17,480 nucleotides of DNA, taken from Clostridium sp. GTDB taxonomy: Bacteria > Bacillota > Clostridia > Clostridiales > Clostridiaceae. Positions 14,316-17,480 of this stretch are shown piece after piece. Position numbers and translations under genes: made by a program. The stretch spans positions 1 through 17,480 of the forward strand of contig JAHAIU010000044.1 of assembly GCA_018372555.1 (NCBI GenBank), given 5' to 3'. Position 1 is the stretch's first letter. Every line of letters starts with the position of its first letter. The notes beneath the pieces are model-generated. The model made no database searches and was not told where the DNA came from. It saw only the letters and a program-made list of their open reading frames with translations.

Positions 14316-14651
14316 ATGAGCAATGTTTTAGGCGTAATAGCATATTTTGCAATTACAATTGGATTAATGATTTTATTATTCACTTTTGGTAGAAAATATG
14401 TATTTTCTAAGGTAAGAATAAATAAATGGATTCCCTTAGCTATATCTTTAGTATTATTTGTAGTTCAAATTTTTGTGAAAATTAATAATATTTGGTTTAG
14501 TATGGGAGTAACTTTAGTTGTAGTTTGGTTCTTTATGTGGTTTATTGATATACAAAGCACTGGTGGACCAAAGAAACAAGAGAAAAAGATAGAAATTAGA
14601 CCTAAAGCTAAACCAAATAGAGCTAAACATATTCAAAATCAAAAAAAATAG
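14316..14651 (+). CDS. Small three-helix membrane protein with basic tail, unknown function
   Basis: 111 residues that I cannot place in a named family. Three hydrophobic segments (about 5-24, 38-54 and 59-78) are joined by short loops. They are followed by a soluble C-terminal tail of about 30 residues rich in Lys, Arg and Pro (GGPKKQEKK, RPKAKPNRAKH, QNQKK). By the positive-inside rule the tail is probably cytoplasmic and could bind acidic partners or lipid; this is inference. AAGGAGG precedes the ATG and a candidate promoter lies at 14255. It is divergent from the Lrp-type regulator, which may control it, and converges with the PHP-domain gene across a shared hairpin. Confidence 0.82.
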   Translation: MSNVLGVIAYFAITIGLMILLFTFGRKYVFSKVRINKWIPLAISLVLFVVQIFVKINNIWFSMGVTLVVVWFFMWFIDIQSTGGPKKQEKKIEIRPKAKPNRAKHIQNQKK

Positions 14652-14658
14652 AATTTGA

Positions 14659-14697
14659 AATAAACATGGTATGCAACTATTGCATGCCATGTTTATT
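14659..14697. terminator. Shared hairpin between convergent genes
   Basis: A 17-bp stem with one G-T pair, AATAAACATGGTATGCA (14659-14675) with TGCATGCCATGTTTATT (14681-14697), has a 5-nt loop. It contains the last codons and the stop (14677-14679) of the minus-strand PHP gene. Short T runs follow on both strands, so it probably acts on both transcripts. Confidence 0.7.
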
Positions 14698-15717
14698 TTC
14701 GTTAATAGAATTATTTATAAAAATAGGAGAACTAAAGGCTATTTTATTATCATCTTGGATAATTTTAATTAAATACCAGTTTTCATTATCTTCCCTATTA
14801 TGTTCATAAAAATACTTAATACTATTTAAGCCTATATTTTCTATTGTTTTTATTGTTTTACCTTTATTAGTTAGAATTTGTATTTCTCTTATTTTGTATC
14901 TTATATCTTCAGAATAAATCATAAAACGTATCTTATTAGTAGTAATAGAAACTTCTTCTCCCATAAAGCCATTATTAGCTGTAAAGTATAGTTTTAAATA
15001 TCGTGATTCTGTAGAGAATGTCCTTCTTTCACGAAAGGCAGAAACTATATTGCTTGTTGATAGGCTATTACATAAGCAGACTGTTAGGTTTTCAGAATCA
15101 CCAAAGTTAATTTTATGGTTATCTTGGCCGTTAATAGCTCCAAGCTTCCATCCTGCATCTAATAAATTAAAGTAGTACTTATCATGCCTTGTATATTTAC
15201 TAGAAGGATTACCATTACCTACTTCTACTGATGTTATTAATTTATTTAAAATTGGATTATATGGTAAGTTGATAATGTTCTTATGTGGATGATTTATTGA
15301 GATAAAGGAATCTTCATTATTAAGCATCCAAAGCACCAAAAATCTTAAATCACGGACGACACCAGAAAAGAATCCTTCCGAATTAATAATGTTTAAATCC
15401 CCAAACTGGGAGGTTTTACACTCAAAGCCAACCATAGGTAAGAAGTTATCAATTTTCTTTTTCATTTTTGAGGCATAAATCTTTGTACCTTCATATTTAT
15501 CGTATTTAGAATCTTTTATTTTAATTTCTTTAGATAAATGAGAATTATGATCTGTAATAAACAAGAAATTTAATCCAGCTCTATATGCATATTCATAAGC
15601 TTCCATGGGAGAACCTTTGCCTGTAGAAAACTCTGTATGGCAATGAGGAATACCATAATAGTACTTTATATTAGATTTATCAAATTCTTTTATTTCTTTT
15701 ATTTTTTTTCTTCCCAA
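14677..15717 (-). CDS. PHP-domain metal-dependent phosphoesterase (CehA/McbA-like)
   Basis: 346 residues. The PHP metal ligands are visible in order: HCHTEFS (25-31), TDHN (55-58), E99 in GFEC, NHPH (142-145) and GQDNH (197-201). The arrangement resembles CehA/McbA family members, whose substrates vary and are mostly unknown. Residues about 225-345 form a beta-rich C-terminal domain as in that family. No signal peptide is seen, so it is probably cytoplasmic. The start is TTG at 15717: AAGGGG lies about 6 nt before it, and no ATG is nearby. The N-terminus is very Lys-rich (MGRKKIKEIKEFDK). The stop codon lies within a hairpin shared with the convergent gene. It is divergent from the gamma-carbonic-anhydrase-like gene. 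Confidence 0.87.
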   Translation of the reverse strand: MGRKKIKEIKEFDKSNIKYYYGIPHCHTEFSTGKGSPMEAYEYAYRAGLNFLFITDHNSHLSKEIKIKDSKYDKYEGTKIYASKMKKKIDNFLPMVGFECKTSQFGDLNIINSEGFFSGVVRDLRFLVLWMLNNEDSFISINHPHKNIINLPYNPILNKLITSVEVGNGNPSSKYTRHDKYYFNLLDAGWKLGAINGQDNHKINFGDSENLTVCLCNSLSTSNIVSAFRERRTFSTESRYLKLYFTANNGFMGEEVSITTNKIRFMIYSEDIRYKIREIQILTNKGKTIKTIENIGLNSIKYFYEHNREDNENWYLIKIIQDDNKIAFSSPIFINNSINENKHGMQ

Positions 15718-15834
15718 AATAAGCCCCTTATAAATTATTATCTATCTATATATAGTATTTAATAAGTGGAAATAATGACAATAATATTAATGAGTGATAA
15801 AATAACTTTAAATATATAATTAGAGGGTGATGAA

Positions 15835-16350
15835 ATGATTTTAGAATTTAATGGTATTAAACCTGTTATCGATAAGACTTGCTATATTTCTCATAGTGTT
15901 GATATAATAGGTGATGTTGTAATTAAGAAGAATGCAAATATTTGGTTTGGAACTACAATTAGAGGAGATATGAGTAATATTTTTATTGGAGAAAATACTA
16001 ATATTCAAGAAAACTCAGTAGTACATGTAGATTTTGAACTTGGAACATATATAGGAAATAATGTTACTATAGGACATCGAGCTGTTATACATGGATGTAC
16101 TATATCTGATAATGTTTTAGTAGGAATGGGATCTATTATATTAAATGGAGCTAAAATTGGGAAAAATACTATAATAGGAGCAGGATCTTTAGTAACTCAA
16201 GGAAAAGAGTTTGAAGATGGAGTTTTAATTATGGGAAGTCCAGCAAAAGTTGTAAGAAAGCTTAATGAAGATGAAATAAAAAACATAGAAAAATCTGCAA
16301 ATAATTATGTGGAAATTAGCAGAAAATACATGGAAAACAAGGAGAAATAA
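15835..16350 (+). CDS. Gamma-carbonic anhydrase-like protein (YrdA/PaaY type)
   Basis: 171-residue left-handed beta-helix protein of hexapeptide repeats ([LIV]-G-x4 turns such as IGDVVI, IGNNVTIG, VLVGMGSIILNGAKIGKN). The metal site is intact: H64 in SVVHVD, H81 and H86 in GHRAVIHGC, with R43, D45 and Q58 at the positions expected for gamma-CA relatives. The C-terminal GSPAKVVRKL and final helix close the trimer fold. It may hydrate CO2 or bind metal without that activity, and many relatives have no proven reaction. GAGGGTGATG precedes the ATG. Its TAA overlaps the ATG of cvfB (TAATG), so the two are translationally coupled. Confidence 0.92.
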   Translation: MILEFNGIKPVIDKTCYISHSVDIIGDVVIKKNANIWFGTTIRGDMSNIFIGENTNIQENSVVHVDFELGTYIGNNVTIGHRAVIHGCTISDNVLVGMGSIILNGAKIGKNTIIGAGSLVTQGKEFEDGVLIMGSPAKVVRKLNEDEIKNIEKSANNYVEISRKYMENKEK

Positions 16351-17192
16351 TGATTAATATAGGTGAGTATAATTTATTAGAAGTTAAAAGGGAAAAGGAC
16401 TTTGGATTTTATTTAGGGGATGCAGGAAGGGAGACTGTACTTTTACCTAAATCAGTTCTTGAAGGAAGAAAAATTGAAGTTGGAGATAATGTAGAAGTAT
16501 TTGTATATAGAGATTCTAAAGATAGACCAATAGCAACTTTCAAAAAGCCTTTAGTGACAGTTGGAGAAGTTGGTTATTTAAAGGTAGTATTCCAAAGCGA
16601 ATTTGGAGCATTTATAGATTTTGGATTAGATAGAGATATATTTGTACCTTTAAAAGAACAAAGATTTAAATTGCATACTGGAACTAAGTACCTATTTTAT
16701 ATTTATTTAGATAAGACGGGAAGACTTGCGGCGACTACAGATGTAGAGAACTATATTCTTAATGCAAAAGAAGAAGAAGTTGAATATAAGGTTGGAGATG
16801 AAGTAGTAGCTCAAGTTTATGGAAAAACTGAAAATGGATCAGTACACGTAGCTATAGAAGGAAAATATAAAGGTCTTATTTTAGCTAATGAATATTATAC
16901 AGAAATATATCCAGGAACTGAAATGAAGCTTAGAGTAAAGAGATTATATGAAGATGGAATAATCGGACTTACTCCAAGAAAGACTAGATTAAATGAAAGA
17001 GATCAAATAAAGGAAGATATTTTAAAATATCTAAAGAAAAATGGTGGGTTTATGCCATTTAATGATAAGTCATCTCCAGAAGATATAAAGGCTACTTTTA
17101 ATACAAGTAAGAATTACTTCAAAATGGCACTTGGTGGTCTTATGAAGGATGGTAAAATAGTTCAAGAAAAAGAAGGAACTAAGTTAATATAG
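16350..17192 (+). CDS. cvfB: CvfB-family S1 RNA-binding protein (YitL-like)
   Basis: 280 residues, the family's usual length. S1-type OB folds cover about residues 1-62, 68-135 (VGEVGYLKVVFQSEFGAFIDFGLDRDIFVP) and 147-215, followed by a C-terminal winged helix (about 225-280, LKKNGGFMPFNDKSSPEDIKATFNTSKNYFKMALGGLMKDGKI). It is a cytoplasmic RNA-binding protein; in Staphylococcus the homologue affects virulence gene expression, and the role here is unknown. The ATG overlaps the stop of the preceding gene, with AAGGAG 5 nt upstream. It is the second gene of the two-gene unit and is closed by the terminator at 17210. Confidence 0.93.
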   Translation: MINIGEYNLLEVKREKDFGFYLGDAGRETVLLPKSVLEGRKIEVGDNVEVFVYRDSKDRPIATFKKPLVTVGEVGYLKVVFQSEFGAFIDFGLDRDIFVPLKEQRFKLHTGTKYLFYIYLDKTGRLAATTDVENYILNAKEEEVEYKVGDEVVAQVYGKTENGSVHVAIEGKYKGLILANEYYTEIYPGTEMKLRVKRLYEDGIIGLTPRKTRLNERDQIKEDILKYLKKNGGFMPFNDKSSPEDIKATFNTSKNYFKMALGGLMKDGKIVQEKEGTKLI

Positions 17193-17209
17193 TATAGTGC
17201 AGTGTAGAA

Positions 17210-17257
17210 TGGCTGAATCGAAGATTATTTAAACTTTGGTTCAGTCAAATTTATTTT
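17210..17257 (+). terminator. Terminator of the gamma-CA/cvfB unit
   Basis: A 14-bp stem, TGGCTGAATCGAAG (17210-17223) with CTTTGGTTCAGTCA (17234-17247), including three G-T pairs, is followed by AATTTATTTTT. It starts 17 nt after the cvfB stop. Confidence 0.8.
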
Positions 17258-17299
17258 TGGAAATATAAATTTATTAGATTAGAGATAGGTGAGGGATAG

Positions 17300-17480
17300 G
17301 GATATACTACGTGGAGAGGTATAGAGTTAGTATCTGCATCAACTGCTGAGCTTAAGAAAAGATATGGTTTCATATACGTTGATAGAAATGATGATGGAAC
17401 AGGAACTTTAGAAAGATATAAGAAAAAGAGCTTTAACTGGTACAAAGAAGTTATAGAAACAAATGGTGGAAGCTTAAAAA
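17300..17480 (+). pseudogene. C-terminal remnant of a GH1 6-phospho-beta-glucosidase (runs off the window)
   Basis: The frame from 17300 reads GYTTWRGIELVSASTAELKK and on through RYGFIYVDRNDDGTGTLERY to KKKSFNWYKEVIETNGGSLK. This is the well-known C-terminal stretch of GH1 6-phospho-beta-glucosidases (normally MGYTPWGCIDLVSA... with KKRYGFIYVD and the SFxWYKxVI end). An in-frame TAG (17297-17299) immediately precedes it, no usable start is seen, and the roughly 400 upstream catalytic residues are absent: cvfB and its terminator occupy that space. WRGIELV differs from the usual WGCIDLV. It is therefore a 5'-truncated remnant, probably left by deletion. The last few codons lie beyond the window. 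Confidence 0.82.

Noticed and set aside
17251..17445. Minus-strand open frame of 64 codons at the right edge
   Set aside because: It is antisense to the GH1 remnant, whose protein sequence is recognisable.

Overview
The window is AT-rich DNA from a low-GC Firmicute, most likely Clostridium sensu stricto. The grounds are strong AGGAGG-type ribosome sites, frequent GTG and TTG starts, a T-box leader on argS, a feoA-feoB locus with a FeoB-associated Cys-rich protein, and a CvfB-type S1 protein. It reads as ordinary chromosome: I see no integrase, transposase, CRISPR array, rRNA or tRNA gene.

Layout. Positions 1-2066 hold a promoter, a T-box whose specifier reads as the arginine codon AGA, argS and its terminator. 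Positions 2219-3334 hold an AI-2E-type permease whose frame extends about 80 codons upstream of its first usual start and seems to begin at ATT. Positions 3421-4393 (minus) hold an acyl-ACP thioesterase with a distant promoter. Positions 4470-4646 (minus) hold a 35-residue protein with CNRCCC repeats and its own terminator. Positions 4779-7065 (minus) form a Fur-boxed iron-uptake operon, feoA-feoB-Cys-rich membrane peptide. Divergent from it at 7261 is a YprB-type RNase H-fold protein. It converges on a membrane-anchored ComEC-like metallo-beta-lactamase (minus).

From 9104 there is a PlsC acyltransferase, an intergenic stretch with a terminator and a mini-ORF, then a 582-residue HPr-kinase/PEPCK-like P-loop protein of unknown function. 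Next is an anchored DUF2334 deacetylase-like protein that appears to have lost a piece of its catalytic domain. A minus-strand pair follows: a DUF378 membrane protein and an Lrp/AsnC regulator. Then come a small three-helix membrane protein (plus), a PHP-domain phosphoesterase (minus), and a translationally coupled pair: gamma-carbonic-anhydrase-like protein and cvfB. The right edge carries the C-terminal tail of a GH1 6-phospho-beta-glucosidase with no start, which looks like a gene remnant.

Most units are single genes closed by strong hairpins. The real operons are feo and gamma-CA/cvfB. The items most worth a second look are the repeat-built Cys-rich miniprotein, the non-canonical start or one-base frameshift of the permease, the P-loop protein, and the in-frame deletion inferred in the deacetylase.
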